A stretch of 64,000 bases of DNA from Pardosa pseudoannulata (taxonomy: Eukaryota; Arthropoda; Arachnida; Araneae; Lycosidae): NCBI GenBank assembly GCA_032207245.1, contig CM063502.1:132330418-132394417 (forward strand), read 5' to 3'. The notes below the pieces were generated by a model. The model was not told the DNA's origin. It did not search any database and saw nothing but the letters and a program-made list of their open reading frames with translations. Made by a program: the position numbers and the translations under genes. Below, piece by piece: positions 32,409 to 47,356 of this stretch; the stretch's first letter is position 1; each line of letters begins with the position of its first letter.

Positions 32409-35400
32409 GAAGTGTGTATGTGAATATTTCTATGAAACATATTTTCGTGCTATATTTATGATTCTTGAATAAGCTAAAAGAATGGCCCTATAGAGATTGG
32501 CCCAATACTATGTTGCCTCGTTAGATAATTCAGGAGTTATAGAGAAAAAAATGGTTCAGTCACGAGATAAAACAAGAAAACCTAAAAATATTTGAAGTGA
32601 AGTATGGTGAATAAGCAGATAAGGTAATACCTTTCTGTTCTGACAATCTTGAATAAAAGCTTGAAACTCATGTATTGCAACGCTTGCAGTTCTGTGTTGG
32701 AACCACAAGGGTGTTAACGGTATCAAACCCTGGGGATTTGAACACCATTGATGACTTTAATGCATGTAATTTTTCAGAAATGTTTTACCTGTTGTTTACA
32801 GTCTCATTAGTAATATCTTACATGATGTATAAATTATTATCTTATTCATATTATATACATCATGTATGAAACGTTAACCATAAGACCTTACACTAAACCA
32901 GGTTTTCAAAACTTTCTGCTTTATTAAATCAAACACTGATAACTCTAACATAGATTTCTCAATCACTTCGGTGATACTATCCATTGGCGGACATAACTAG
33001 AAATCTAATGAAAAACAGTGACTTTAGAAAGTTAACTATAGATGTTAAATTGGAAAGATAAATAAGAAGTCAAACTTCAATATACACTTAAAAATCTAAT
33101 TATAGGCGTAATACAGTAATAGCAACAATCATAGAAAGAAATATAGTCCCATTAAAACTGATTTATAATCTGATACTAATATAATTTTAAAAGGCGAAAG
33201 GTTAGCTTTGAAGCTTTAAATCATAAGTCAATATAGACCATTCCAAAGCAGGATTTGAAACCATGATATCAAACATTTAAGGAAGATTAAATGTGCTAGG
33301 CGTGAATTACTGGAAATCTGTTTCAGAGTTACTTTCCAAAAGTTAAAAAAATACGAAGATTATTTACAGAAAATCTGTTTCTTAATAGAACAGAAAAAAA
33401 CTTTTAAAGAGTTATAAAATATATACTGAAGGATAAATATTGCCCTAAACTTTAATTTATCCATTTGAATCATGTGCCCTAACTTTTTAATTTCTGTTAT
33501 TTTCTCTGAAAACTCTGTACTTCAAAATTAATTTCATCATTGTTTTACATGAATTTTGTTTTCTGTTACAATCAAACTAATAACAATAATAACAATTTCT
33601 CAATTGAATCAGAAATATTAGTAAAGAAAATAGTAAAACAAAAGTAGATTCCAACATAATGTATTTTCTTCTTTGGTCTATCCGGGTTTTTTATTTCTAT
33701 TTATAAGTTTTAATTTATTTGGATGTTACACAAACTGGTTTATCTTACTTATTAGCAAGTTCTTCTGATTAATAGTTTGAACAGCTGCAACATTTCTACC
33801 ATAAGTGAAACTCGAATCCGCAGGATGTAGATTTTAACACTGACGCTTAATTAGGTCAATCAAATGGCTAACCTATTGTGAAAATCAATGGATAATGTCA
33901 AAAACGTGTTTGCGAGGAGAATATTTATCATCTTCTTACGCTATCATTTGTTCCTTTTCCATCGGTATTTATAGAGTTACCCTGTAAATGTTCTAAGATC
34001 CATTTTTATTCACAAAGACAATCAAAAACATCAAAGATCATTCTATTGTGGCATACAATAAAGTTGTCAAGTTCAGAGATGATCCTTTAATGGCTACGTT
34101 ATTCTGCCATTTTGTATTGACGTAACAGTTATGAATTCAATTACTGCCCTTTTTTATTCACAAAAGAAAAGAAATATCTAGTTTGTGAATGTGTAAACTT
34201 TACTTACCAATCACAAATAAAAAAAACCAGGGTGTTTTCTCTCCTAGACTGCCTCATTTATAAGGTACGGTTCAAATTTATGTTTTAAAACTAAATGTTA
34301 TCTATTGGTGTAAAAGAAAATCTCCTAAAATAATCTGATATTACTTTTTACGGTAGAATTTTTTTCAAAGCATCAAGAAGTATCACAAAACGAAAGTACC
34401 ACTTTTAGTTGATGAATTTGTTCCAAATGTCGATACAGATCCACAACTTTCGTCTAAAAACCAGACTCTGCATTTCATTTAGATAGGTCGAACTATCCTG
34501 TTTACTCACATATACATAACCATTGGTCTTGTTAGTTCTTTTCAAGCAAAGCAGTAGAAAACAGTTCTACAATCCAAACCACACACCGCAGGACGATAAC
34601 CAAATGGATAAGAAACTGCCTTTCGTTATCCTCATTTTGCCTCTGAACAGTATGTTCGTAGCCGTTATCAGACGACTCTAAGCAACAGATCTTGGTATAA
34701 TAAGTCCTCATGTTTTGAAATCATTGAATGTAGCACTGCAAATCAAACCCCTCCATAATCGAATTTTGCATTTTAGAAAAATTATGATGTTCATAAACCC
34801 GCCTACTCATTTTTTTTAAATTGCTTAATTGGACTTAGGTAAATGTAATATACTTGTATGTTTTTCAATATCTTATTACAGTCTTTTAGATCTACTCTTT
34901 ATATAGATGAAAGAGAATTGATATTCTGCAAAAAACACAAAACCTTTTAATATATATAACAAAAACCATGAATATAAAATTACGCTTCGTATTTATGTAT
35001 TATTATAGAAAAGTATATGTCTATTTAAGGAATGTATAATGGGGGGGAGAAAAAATCTAGAAATGTGATATATAGTACAGAATAAAACTAGATCGTTCCT
35101 AAGTGCACATCGGAAGGATTTTTTATAAATACAACTCAGTGTTTATATTTCTTAATGCATGTAAGCTACTTTTGTGTTTTTAATAAATCATCCTTTATAA
35201 GAACTGAACAAAATTAAAACTATTAAATCTCGTTTGCCATTTTATAGCTTAGCGAATTGTCTTTCAAATCATTTTTCAGACATTTGTAAAATATTTCCTT
35301 TACTTTTCAAACGTTTTCTTAAAATAAGTAAATTCAATAAAGTATCCCCCTGTTCAAAAAAGAATTCTCAGAAAGTGCAAGTTTCTTGTTTTTAATGATC

Positions 35401-37004
35401 TTTTGTTTTTATTTTGGTTTCCTATGTGGGGAACTCAAGGCCAATGCATTTACGTGACGGCACCCATGTTAAGCTTTGTCAGCAAAAGGTGCACTTCTAC
35501 GTATTTAAAATATATACTAATATTTACGAGAGAACAAATTCTTCCATGTATTTTTTAATTAAATTTACCTTAAAAGAAAACAAGTGCTGTATTTTACTAG
35601 ATAATTTTTTAATCTATACTATTGCTATTTTTTAATAAATAAATTCAAGGGTTATGTAAATAATAAATATTCCGAGTTCATGGTCTGCAGAAATAATGAA
35701 CAAATCAACAGTAGCTTCTTATGGGACAAGAAAGGATTTAAATTTTAATTTCTTTACATGACATTAGGAGGCGCAAAATGTACTTCTTGTGTATCATCCA
35801 CTGGATCTTGTCCTGAATCAAAGTTAAATAGTAGAGATAATGCGTAAACATTTAAGGAGAAGTTATGTATTTTACTTATTTTTCACTGTAAATGAAACAA
35901 AATGAAATAAATACACTATTTGTCATTTTTGAATGCGCAGAATTTACCAATTTTTAATAAATAAAATCAAAAGTTATGAGTATAATGCATACTCTAAGTT
36001 CATAATGAGCGGAAATAGAAATCAAAGGACTGGTACTGTTTTGTAAGATAAATAAATAAGTGTAAATTTAAGGATCTTTAAAAGACATTTGGAGGTGTAG
36101 ACTATGCTTTTAGGGTATTATCCGCTGGATCCTTTTCTTGACATGATTAAAAATTAGGAATAATAAGTAAATTTTTTATGATTATGTGATTATGTTTTTT
36201 ATGATTATATTTATTCCAATTTTTTAAGTCTTAGAGTAAATGTTTTAATTGTATTGTAACCTATTATTCAATTTAAGTTATCCAATAAAGCATATTTAGG
36301 AAAATAAATTTTATTATTTATTTTTTATGATTTACTTACCTTGATTACACAAACTTTGAATTTTTGAATCTTTTTAACATTTTTAAACATTTGTATTTTT
36401 TCTCCAAAATCTTTTGAGGACTATTAAAGCTGTCTACACAGAACTGTGCATGAAATTTCAGATATCTCTAAAATTGAATTTTAAAAAAAAATTACTGACA
36501 AGCATAATGAAAAGAAATAAAATTTGACTAATCCTTAAATATATTTGTATTTAAAAAGAAATTTACATCTTATTGGTAATTTCATACAAAGTTTTATTCT
36601 ATACATTGTAGAACAACAGTAAAAAAATTTAAGTATTAAGTACAAGAAATTACTTACACTTGTCACGAAATTATTAAGGGTACTGTAAAAAAAGAATACT
36701 GAATCATAAAAACTAAGACACATAAAATATAACTAATAGATAACAATAGAAATTTCTTTTTTTAAAACCAAGTCAAATACTGATCGTTATAATTAGATCG
36801 TGAAAATTTTAAATTAAATTTTTTTAGTAAATTGTTGATAAAATTTAATTTAAAATTATTAAGTCATATTAACATTACTAGTGCATAAAGTTAATTGCAA
36901 ATATGTTATAGAAATGTACAAAAAATTTAACATGAAAACATAATTATTAAATCTGGTGAAAATCAAGGATCAGAAGAAAAATTTCCCAAAGATATAGTAT
37001 GTAA
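32409..37004. other. Non-coding interval inside duplication copy 2
   Basis: Counterpart of 7906-12469; no gene recognised. Divergence from copy 1 rises noticeably after about 35150. Confidence 0.5.
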
Positions 37005-37391
37005 CAGGCCTTTATCTAAATCAACAATACAATATATCGTGAAGAATAACTGCGACAAAAGAGAACATGCAACAAAATCTAAGAAAAAACTAATCATGAA
37101 AATTTAATCTGAAACAAACAGATCAGTAAGTACTATACACAGATTTCCTAAAATGGATACATATGGTAAAGTCCTTGAGAACATCAATATGAAGTTCTCA
37201 CTCTTCAGTACGAATTGAAGCTCTTAGGATCTAACTAAAAGAGTAGTAAATTATTTGCCCTTTCGAAAAAATATCACTCAGAATAATACAAACCTTGCAA
37301 GGAATTGGAGAATAATTATCCTTTCAATAGATTGAGTTTGTGTTTAACAATGAAAAGCGATTTTCTAAGTATGACTCAGTTTTGGGTTTGG
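37005..37391 (+). pseudogene. Decayed Tc1/mariner-like transposase (copy 2)
   Basis: Counterpart of 12470-12865, with the same helix-turn-helix-like and W...FNNEKRF-like segments and stops, plus further substitutions. Confidence 0.4.
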
Positions 37392-37556
37392 TTTGGAGTG
37401 CTACGGTCTACGATTTTGCAACACGAGGGCTAATGAGACCAGGACCTACTGCATAAAGCCGATTTCGAAGGGCTACGAACATCCATGCCACAATAGGATT
37501 CGAACTCATAAACTCTGGTACGGACGGCCAGCACCCTAACCATTCGGCCATCGTTC
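37392..37556 (-). mobile_element. tRNA-derived SINE (copy 2)
   Basis: Counterpart of 12866-13030. A-box and B-box sequences are unchanged (B box GAGTTCGAATCC in reverse complement near 37496-37509). Confidence 0.75.
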
Positions 37557-40500
37557 GTTTAAGAATGCCTCAGATAATGAAAGCTTTCTACGTGGAGGGA
37601 AAGGATAAGAGGAGAGTTTCTGGACAGAAAATAAGATAAAGTCATGGTGTTGCTATAATTTTCTAGGAAGTAATGATAGAAATTCTACTACTCATATTGA
37701 TAGGCACTGTTATAGATAACATGTACAGTAATTTCTTGATGGATTAACCCTGAACAACATATTCTTCAGAGATAAGTTGGTTAGTTCTTCAATAAGATAA
37801 TTCCTCTGCCTACATTTTCAATACTATTAGAACCATCTTTTGAGCATGAGATTGTGGTTGTTTTTCCTTAGTCTTCCTAACACTGGTGTGAATATGGTTT
37901 AAAACATATAAAATGTGATATCTAACCTTTTTATATCGTTTTTCTAATTTGGATAAATAAATAAGCCAAGAGTTTCAACGAGCGGTAAAATTAATCGAAA
38001 TTAATGTCAAGACAAAATTTCTAATTTATTTTACAGTAGGACCCTAAATAGGATAAAAAAATAAGATCATGAAGTATCAAGTGCAAATGAAAATATTAAT
38101 TTATATAATTATATATGTATTATTATTTCGTACAAAAAGATCGTAAGTAGTGATAAATTTGAGATTCCTTCGAGAACTTTTTATTTAATATGTTTTCATT
38201 GTTCTAAGTGGTTTAGTAAGTTTTATTATTCCAATTATTGGATACAATATACTACTAATATATTTCAAATTAGTAATTTTAGAAGTCGAAAATATTTTGC
38301 AGTCAGTGTAGCATTTTTAATTCACAATATCCAAAGAAAAATAAACATTGTTAAAAAAACAATTTAAAAGTTTCATTTACTTAAAAATTAGTCTCTGTAA
38401 TGAAATCTTATACTTAAATAACTTTTGAAATATTGAAGATACAGATTTTATATTTTATATGTATATGTAAAAAGGTTAGAATGATATTTTCAGCTAATAA
38501 ATAAAGTTCTGTATTGTGACCATATCTGAGGTATCATGTCTCCTTAACTTCTTAACCTTTAATTATCAAGACGTAGTCAAAGTACTTCTCTCATTTCAGC
38601 ATTCAGCAACCAGGACTTACACCACATACGTTGTCCCCTATTGAGCACATATTTGGACCGTACCGGTGTGCTAAATTCACCTGATAGAATAGAGTTCTGA
38701 TCGAAGTTGATTAGTAACAATATTGATTTTACTACATCAATATACATGGCTTCTAGAATGCTTTCAGAGGTCTTTTAATTCATATAAATGCTGGTGGTGA
38801 ATATTTTGTGTTACATCCACACTATGGCCAATTCTTTACCACTCTAGTACTAGTCCTGATGGTGACCTTGAATGATGGTTCACGGGTTGCATCCACACAC
38901 TGCGCCATTAAATGAGCAGAGCACGTGTACCAGATGGTAATGGCTTAAAGAGGACCATAGTGTGGAGGGGCATTTATGTTAAGAGGATTTTATTATAAAA
39001 TGCTCCAAAGAGATATTTATTGACAATAGTGGCAGTTACAAAGAAATATTTTCTTCTGGTAGTAGTAAAGAAGACAAATTTAAAACTCTCCATCACTTTG
39101 TTCAGATTCCAAGCACAGCTCGATAGAAGCATCTCTAAAAGCGATGCCTATATTTGTACAACTAAACATCTGAAGAAAGATACATGGTTAATGTTTTCTG
39201 ATATTACAGATTTTCCATGACTGTGCAGTGAATCTGCAGTGATTTTTGATGCATATCACAAATCTTTCTGAGTTTTATTTATACGATGTATGTGTGTATA
39301 GGATTATACGTATATAATTTATATTTTTTATATATTACGTATCATATAGATTGTGATCATATCATAAATCCTTTAATGAATCTTACATTCATCACTATTT
39401 AATCATTTAACTTATTAGATTACTTATACCCTGGTACACACGTAACCTTCACTAGCAAAATTAAGCCTGACAGACAAGAGGTTAAACTAATATTTTGTTC
39501 TTGTTATTTGCAACATTTGTTCTCCAAATAGATTTTTAAATGTATTACGCCTTTTTAATGAATGAAATAAGATTACAAGATTAAATAAAAAAGTGGTGCT
39601 TTAATGCACTGAATGTTAAAATATTGAAATATAGCAATAGTCCTAAAGAATTAGGGAAGAAATTTAATATAAAGAAGGGGCAGTAAGAGAAGGCAGCATA
39701 AAGTTTATCGCGTACAATGATTACAGAAGAGAGATAGATATCAAAACACAGGGAGATTAAATTAAAGGACTTTCACATAATATAAAAAGGATTTTTCCCA
39801 GGAGTTTCAAAAATGCTAAGAAACTTTCACTTTTAAAAACTTTTGAGAGAGGCTTTACTTTGAGTCTTAAGTTGAATGGAAAAGATTTTTCAAATCTCCA
39901 AAGTTCTTTTCTTGAGCAATATCATTTATGATTCGGGGTCAAATGATGAGTTTGAGTTTTTGAATAGTTTCAAACATTTTATAATAGTTCAGTCAGTATA
40001 TTTAAGAGAACTGGATGATTTTCGATTTGCTGAAAATATTTATAAAGGTGATTTGGGATTGGTATAACGTGATTTGGTTATTCCGAGGATTTTCACATAA
40101 TTAAAAATTTTCTGGAAAATTACCAAAACTGTTTAACGGACTTCATAAATAAACCATGAGAAGAGAAAAATGTTAAGATAGGGCTGAATTAATGGACCTT
40201 AAAACTATTTAATGATAAGTGTGGATTGCAGTTTCATGAATACAGATAGTAGACAAAATACGCTGCAAAAAGGTTTCTTTGATCTACATCACCAGCAGAA
40301 CTGTCAGATATTTCAAATATAAATGGTATAAAATATCTTTATCTTATGCCGAAGATCCAAAACATTTATTTCACTCTAAGTTATTTTGGTTCGCATTGGT
40401 TAAGGTAGAAACCCCCTTTTAATAAATTTAATACTTCTTCCATGTGTTTCTAATACCACTGATAAGTATGAAAACCATTATAATATAATATAAGGTAACA

Positions 40501-41881
40501 ACTGTTATTCACCAACTTTCACGACTGACAAACATAAGGGTTAGCATGAATTTTTTTTATATACCATTTAAAATTTTTCAATAAGCCATTTAAAAGATAG
40601 CTTATACATAATAGTACATAGTATGTTAACTACAATGCTTCTAAATCTATTTTTTCTAATAATAAACTTATTTATTACAATCATTTAGGATATCCTAAAT
40701 GTTTGCTTTAAACTTCATCAGTTTTATCACATTAGTTTAATATAACAACCATCTTTTCTCTCTGCTAGTTTTGTTTTATCATTAAATATGGCTAAAATAT
40801 CCCATTAATGTTTCCTACACTCTTATAGTAATTAATTTCATACTACTCGCTTCAAATCTTTTCTGTTCACTTACATTATGTGTCTAAAACTTGAATTCGT
40901 GAGAAAAAAAATTATGAAGTATGTTAAAAGTGCAAACTGCTTGAGTTAATCTATTACAAGCATGATTAGTTACAGATGCAAAAGATGAACCAGTTAGAAA
41001 CAATGGTAAATGTTCAGTTACCAGGATTACGTAACTAAGAATCCATTTTAAACATTCTACTCATAAAATTTTATAACATTTTCCGCTAATCAACTTTAAA
41101 CTACGCAATTTACAACTCATTCCTCTGTACCTAATATTTTCTGCTTGATCAAATTTGTAGTGAACACTGTTTAATTCCAAAATATCAAATGGGACTACAT
41201 TTTAATTTGAGGGAAATTACAAAGCTGTGCCTCCGAGTAAAAGATCTTTCTATCATAAGTATCATTAAATCTGATTACATCTTTGTTTGTAATGAATGAT
41301 AATGTGTTACTTGAATATAAACTGTTTTCAAATCAGAAATAATTTTGAATGAAGTGACTTATACATCCGTAAGCTTCCCTCATAACATGAAATTATTAAA
41401 CTGAAAAGGTGTTTTTGACATTGTTAATATTTTGTTTTCAGTTATTGAATATCAGGAATCTCATTTTTCTAAAGTTTTGTAGCTAAATATTTCAAATGTG
41501 CTATTTGGAAAATGTTAGAGATAAACTAAATCTAACCAGCAGTATGTTTAATTGTTATAAATTATTTCATCCCTTTTCGCTTTGGAAATCATTTGGCTCA
41601 TTGTAAATATCAGTCCAAAATGTTTTTTTAATTAACATTTTATGCTTTTGCGTCATAATATAAAAACACTAAGGAGTTATCAAATTTTAAACCTTTTATT
41701 TCAGCACATTAAAATTCCTATTAGAAATATATTAGCACGTGATAAAGTTATTACGCCTTACACTAAGGATAAATGCAATAGAAATAAACTTTTTTCTAAT
41801 ACTTCGGGAAACTTTTTTTCTTAGTTTAAAATACCTTTTTTTGTTGTGGTTGTGCTTATTATTCATTCTCCTATTTGAGAA
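37557..41881. other. Non-coding interval inside duplication copy 2
   Basis: Counterpart of 13031-17584, lacking about 145, 24 and 57 bp that copy 1 has (near 38929, 39428 and 40508). No gene recognised. Confidence 0.5.
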
Positions 41882-42592
41882 AAATTAACACCAGGTGCAA
41901 TACCAGGCTGGATCACCAGGCTGGTCCATAGCTAAGGGAAACATGCAGCTTCACTTTGAACGATGAACCACGAAGGCTGAGGACTGACTTTACCCCAACA
42001 ATGGATCCTTGTTATTTTGCACACCAAACAAAAGACAGCCCAGTCTTGACTTGTCACATGCAGTGATATCGCTTGAGAATTTGGAGAACATTGCCATCGC
42101 CAACCTGTTTTATATACCCAGAGTCTCCATTAATGAACATGGTGGATCTTTAGCCAACTAAATATCGCTTTTCTTGGACAATATCGTTCAAGACAGTCTG
42201 GGTAAAATTATCAACACATTCTGCCAGCATAACTTTGAGGTTGGCAGCTGTCTTGGAGATTCAAAGTAAACTCATGGTCAGCATACATGGTTTGCAAATA
42301 GAAGCCATTTCGTAACTCGTCGAAACTTCATTTATACGCTGATTGCATTAATTAATGCTTTACATTACCTAGAGAAATCACACGTCAGGAGGAAAGTCCC
42401 ATGAGCAAAGATATTGGATTAGCTGCACGACAGTGGAAAGAAACAACTATATTATTCAGAACTGTTTCAATGAGAAGTCGTCAAATTAGGAGAGATCATG
42501 CAAGAGCCTCGTATATTACTCGTGGCCTCTTTCAGAAAGAATTTCAAGCCACCAAGCAATTCATACAGAAAATGTGATGAAAAAATAGAAAC
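41882..42592. other. GC-richer unidentified block (copy of 17585-18290)
   Basis: Virtually identical to the copy 1 block and equally unrecognised. Confidence 0.3.
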
Positions 42593-43323
42593 TGAATATA
42601 ACACATAGTACTACCGAAGCTTAAAGTCAGACTACTAAGCTCAGTAATAAATAATAATCTTACTTTAGACTGTGTTATGTGTAAGTAATGCTTTGTTCAC
42701 AGCATCCATACAAATTACATGTACGTGTAATTTTAGCTCAAAAATTTCACTAACTTCAGTTTATTTTTCTCTACTGTACTGCATTTTCACGTTAATTTCG
42801 AATAATCCTTTACTCGTTTCTCGTTTAACATTTTTGAAATTGTCTTACATATTTTCGAATGACTAAAGAATAGTTACTGGAAAAATGCTAAAATTTCAAA
42901 GACGCTGTTTGGATATTTATTTTTTCTCCCTTCGTACTATAAGTTTCCTCACAACTCTTAGCGACATGCAAAGTTAATTTATAAATAAGTAGAGCTACTA
43001 TTAAATATGTGACTTCCAGTCAATCTCTTTCACATTTGGTTGGCATCACATATTTTCTTTCGAATAGTATATATCAATTAATTAATTTATCTATGTAGAT
43101 ATATATATATAATATATAAAAATTATTATACTTAAAATAGCTCTTAAAAATTCTCATCTTTTCCCTTCTTATTTCTTTTAATATATTTTCTCAGCCACAA
43201 AATATCTTATCTAAAGAAGTGTCCGCGGCTCGAATTCTTCCAACCCATTTCCCAAAGCTCTGTAATAAATGCAAATTTTCTGCTTACTCGACATATTTTC
43301 CAATAAAATATTTATATAATAAA
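42593..43323. other. Non-coding interval inside duplication copy 2
   Basis: No gene. The (TA)n tract of copy 1 at 18798-18862 is almost absent here (about 43100-43120). Confidence 0.5.
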
Positions 43324-43800
<477 letters not shown>

Positions 43801-44729
43801 AAGTTTGAAAACATAAAATTAATAATTTAGAGGTTTAAAGGCAGAAAACGAAGTGCACTGTTTAATGCAGGAGGATGAATCACTAATAACTCCATATAAA
43901 AGCGCTTGGTGTGTAAGAATTAAGAGAGAGCGTCGTCATAAAGGGTAGCTGTAGGAGCCTTGGCTAAATGTAGCTTCTTTGTTAGAGTGTGGACGCTAGC
44001 CACTGACTGCCATATTTGGTGTTTGGATGTGAAACTGTGCAGTTATGAGTAAAGACATTATCAGCTAGTTGGTATGTCTTCATACATACAAACATGCATA
44101 TGTATGTATGTATATATAAAGTGGAACCTTGAATGTGCAGCTGTGAATATTTTGCAATAAGAATTGGGAGCATTTAACGTTTTATAAAATATAAAGTTAT
44201 ATTTTTGTTCACTGCAGAATTATCAAACTTTCTTAGTGTTTTTAAAAATATTCTGTAACTGTTAGTTGCTTTTTGCAGGTACATCACTTGACTACCAAAA
44301 AATGATGATTTTAATGGTTGTACCTCTGTAATTACACTATCACTGTACTGTGGTCATAACGTATGATTTTCCTTCTGACAAAGATTTGTGTTCTCCAGAA
44401 AAATTCGGCACTATTTCTCATTTTTCTTTGTCTTCCCTCTCTTTATCATAATCTCGCTTTTAGCCTATATATAGGTCATCAACCCTTGTCCGTTTATTCT
44501 TATAATATTGAGGATCATGACATAATTTTAAAGTTAATGTGAATTAACTTGTCTTAATCATTCTGGAACAAATCATATGGACTCTATGAGACGCAGTTTA
44601 GTTACCCTCAACTGTTTTTCTAAAATAGGATTAAGCAAAACAGTTGTTAATTGTTTTTGCTCTAACCTTCCATCAAACTAATATAAAACACATGACTAGT
44701 TAAATGTCAATTTCATCTTCTCATTCTCG
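43801..44729. other. Non-coding interval
   Basis: No gene recognised. A TATAAAAG sequence lies near 43896 and GTATGTAT repeats lie near 44098-44115. Neither has supporting context. Confidence 0.5.
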
Positions 44730-44815
44730 GGTAACACCGAATGGGTAGAACACTTCTCTTCGGTTTAGTTCCAGGGCTCAAATGCCATTGCTGTTGGGGA
44801 AGTTTTAGGCTTTTA
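44730..44815 (+). mobile_element. Degraded tRNA-derived SINE head
   Basis: CACCGAATGGGTAGAACACT (A-box-like) followed about 30 bp later by CAGGGCTCAAATGCC (B-box-like) and CATTGCTGTTGGGG. Spacing fits a tRNA-derived promoter. It lies just 3' of the Tigger relic. Confidence 0.4.
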
Positions 44816-44884
44816 AGCAGTATGTTCTGGTTTTTAACCATCATCAAAAACTTCAATCTGTCAACATATTCAGTATTTCTGTTG

Positions 44885-45600
44885 AAATGTCATAATTTCT
44901 CCTAACTCAAGAGGTTACAGCACATTTGCTTACAAGCAATCTTACAGCTCTAATATTGTTTTTAGTTTGAGACATCCTGGGGATGCACTTCCCAGTTTTC
45001 TATGAATAGAAGGGTCTTCTTTTTGTGCTCTTATTTTTGCATCTATAGAACAGAGAAAACCAGTAAAACTGTCTACCATCATTCAATTTTTCTTGATCGT
45101 ACGGTATGTAGTGAGAAGAATTTTAACAATTTTAAAGCAGCGTAGATTTGTTGACATCCCAATAATAATCGGTACTGGTTTGTTGCTTCTTCACTATTGT
45201 TACACAACAAATTAGTCAATCTTTCTTTTGAACTCTTGCCTCCATTGAAGAATTACCTATTTAAATCCAAGGTTCTCTCTGGAACAGTGTAATAACATAC
45301 CTCCATTTCATTGGTATTGGATGAGCCATACCAACATCTAACAATGGTAGATCTTCAGCTTTTATGTATCCATAGTCCGTGAAGCTTTTACATGACCAGG
45401 GATTTTCTTAATCTTCTCCTGAATGATTGCACCATTTATAGGTATATTTGGTGTCCTTGACTGCTGACAAAAATAGGACTATTTACACCTCTCTTCTTGA
45501 ATATTATAATTCCTTTTCTCATTTTCTTCTACTAGCAGTTATTGCCACATTTGCTTATTTGCATTCCGATTTGAGTTCCATTTAGAAAAAAAATGCATTT
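44885..45600 (-). pseudogene. Decayed Tigger/pogo-like (DDE_1) transposase
   Basis: Minus-strand fragments in shifting frames match the order of a Tigger/pogo transposase. Near 45470-45430 is PNIPINGAIIQEK, from the CENP-B-type DNA-binding region (NIPISGPIIQEK in family members). Near 45235-45200 is ERLTNLLCNNS, where catalytic-domain proteins have ERLTVLL. Near 45160-45060 is RCFKIVK...LLTTYR...SFTGFLCSIDAKIRAQ, where relatives have PRCFKNVKSLP.TY.ANKKAWMT. Around 45000-44960 is a segment resembling HP.DVSNLKNI. Many stops and frameshifts are present, so it is inactive. I did not identify terminal inverted repeats. Confidence 0.65.
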
Positions 45601-45759
45601 TACTGTACATGACATCACACCCAAACGTTTAAGTATGCTGATACGTATTTTTGTGTTTGTTTTATTTTATTTTTATTTTTTAAATCTTGTCCTAATTTCT
45701 ATATTGCCCCTAGTCGTTCTTGTATAGTTCTTCCTTTGTTTTTCGAACAGGAAATATTT

Positions 45760-46330
45760 AGGAAGCAGGTAATTAGATTAAAACAAGACAAAAATAAAAG
45801 TAAATATCTAGTGATGCAATCAGACAGCAAATATTAATAAACCAAAACAATATTAATAGAAAAATATAAAAACACAATAAACAAGGAAACAGGGTAAAAA
45901 ATGCAAAAAGCGTACAACTGGGAATGTAACTAAAAATGCAAACAGACTAACCACGAGAAAGAGGACATAAAACACTAAATAGAAAGAAACAGTAAAATAA
46001 TTAATATTGTAATAATAAATATAAACAGGCTATGAACAGATAAAAATGAGGCAATAATTCAAAATACAGTCTTTAAATAATAAAAGTGGGAGTTAAATAA
46101 TTATATTGCAAACAGATTGACCACAAGAGAAAGAAAGCTAAACGTTATAGTTATTAAAAAACTGCTGAAAAGATAAGATGAGAAAACTAATGAATGTATA
46201 GAAACGACATTAGGTAAATAAAATATAAACAATGCTGTAAAACAATCAAAACAGCAAAAATGAGAGGGAAAGAAGAAAATATGTTGATCAGGTGCATAGA
46301 GCAGAAATAAAATAAATTTTAAACAGCTTG
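45760..46330. repeat. A/G-rich tract with internal direct repeats
   Basis: The plus strand is strongly purine-rich (mostly A) for over 500 bp. A segment GCAAACAGACTAACCACGAG near 45937 recurs as GCAAACAGATTGACCACAAG near 46108, a period of about 170 bp, with AATATAAACA also recurring. No credible coding sequence. Confidence 0.55.
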
Positions 46331-46814
46331 AAAAATCAAATATTATCACTGTATGTATTTTTTATGAGGTAAATCAAATTTATTTGGAGACTTATTCAAT
46401 AAAATTATGCAAATATACTTTTATATATATTCCTGAAACCGTTAAAAGAAAGTTATTTTAAGAACTTGAATCGTAAGTATAAAAGGAAAAAGTTAACTCA
46501 CTTTTCTAAAAACCTTTTCATCATTTCTACAAGAGTATCATGCAAAACGTATTATAATGCGTATTTCACATAACTGCAATCTCAAAACGAATCTTTATAT
46601 AACTGAAAAAAAGAAGAAAAATCATAAATTTATTTTGAAAAGGTTGTGCGTCATATTTTAAAATCTTTTACGCTATCAGGTTATTAGGAGAAATATTAAT
46701 CCCTTCGGAATTTAAGAATAAAATACTATGCTGTAGTTTTATAATAAAATATATCTCTCATTCAAATTACGAAGGGATATCAATAAGCAATGCACATTAT
46801 TTTTAACATAATGC
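46331..46814. other. Non-coding AT-rich interval
   Basis: Nothing recognised. Confidence 0.5.
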
Positions 46815-46985
46815 CACGCATGAAATGGTGCGTGTAATTCAGTCAACGGTTTGCACAGCAAATTTGAGATCGACAATTCTTCAAAGTTTACGATATTATT
46901 GCGAACGCCATTCTAACGGAGGTTAATACATTATCTATATGTGGAATCAACGATATCTCCATAGAATTGGGTGCAGACAACTGAC
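46815..46985. repeat. Direct repeat, unit 1 (partner 47357-47525)
   Basis: About 170 bp shared with 47357-47525 in the same orientation, about 80-85% identical by eye. Landmarks: GCATGAAATGGTGCG, CGGTTTGCACAG, TTCTTCAAAGTTTA and CTCCATAGAATTGGGT. No coding frame. Confidence 0.85.
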
Positions 46986-47356
46986 ATTTTTGCCAATATT
47001 TGACAAGATAATAATGAAACAAATCAAATATTTGACAACATAAGTCGGAAAAAAATAAGTATCAACAATTTATTTCTTTTCGACATGCCTCATTTAAGTT
47101 GAGGTAATTGCCCCTGAATTATGTCAGTTTGAATGTTCTGGTTTATATATTAGAAATCCGTTTCCTGCCACTGTCACACCACCAGAAAACCTCTTGATGG
47201 GACCACAAAGATAAAAATATACGGGTACCGAGTCCAAACAGTAGAGTAGGCGCACCGAAATCTTCCAGCGGTGTCCCTGCAGTTTTTCGCAAACTTAGAT
47301 ATTCTCATGCAGATGAGCATTGTGTACCATTCCATGCGTCGCTATGAGTGATATGC

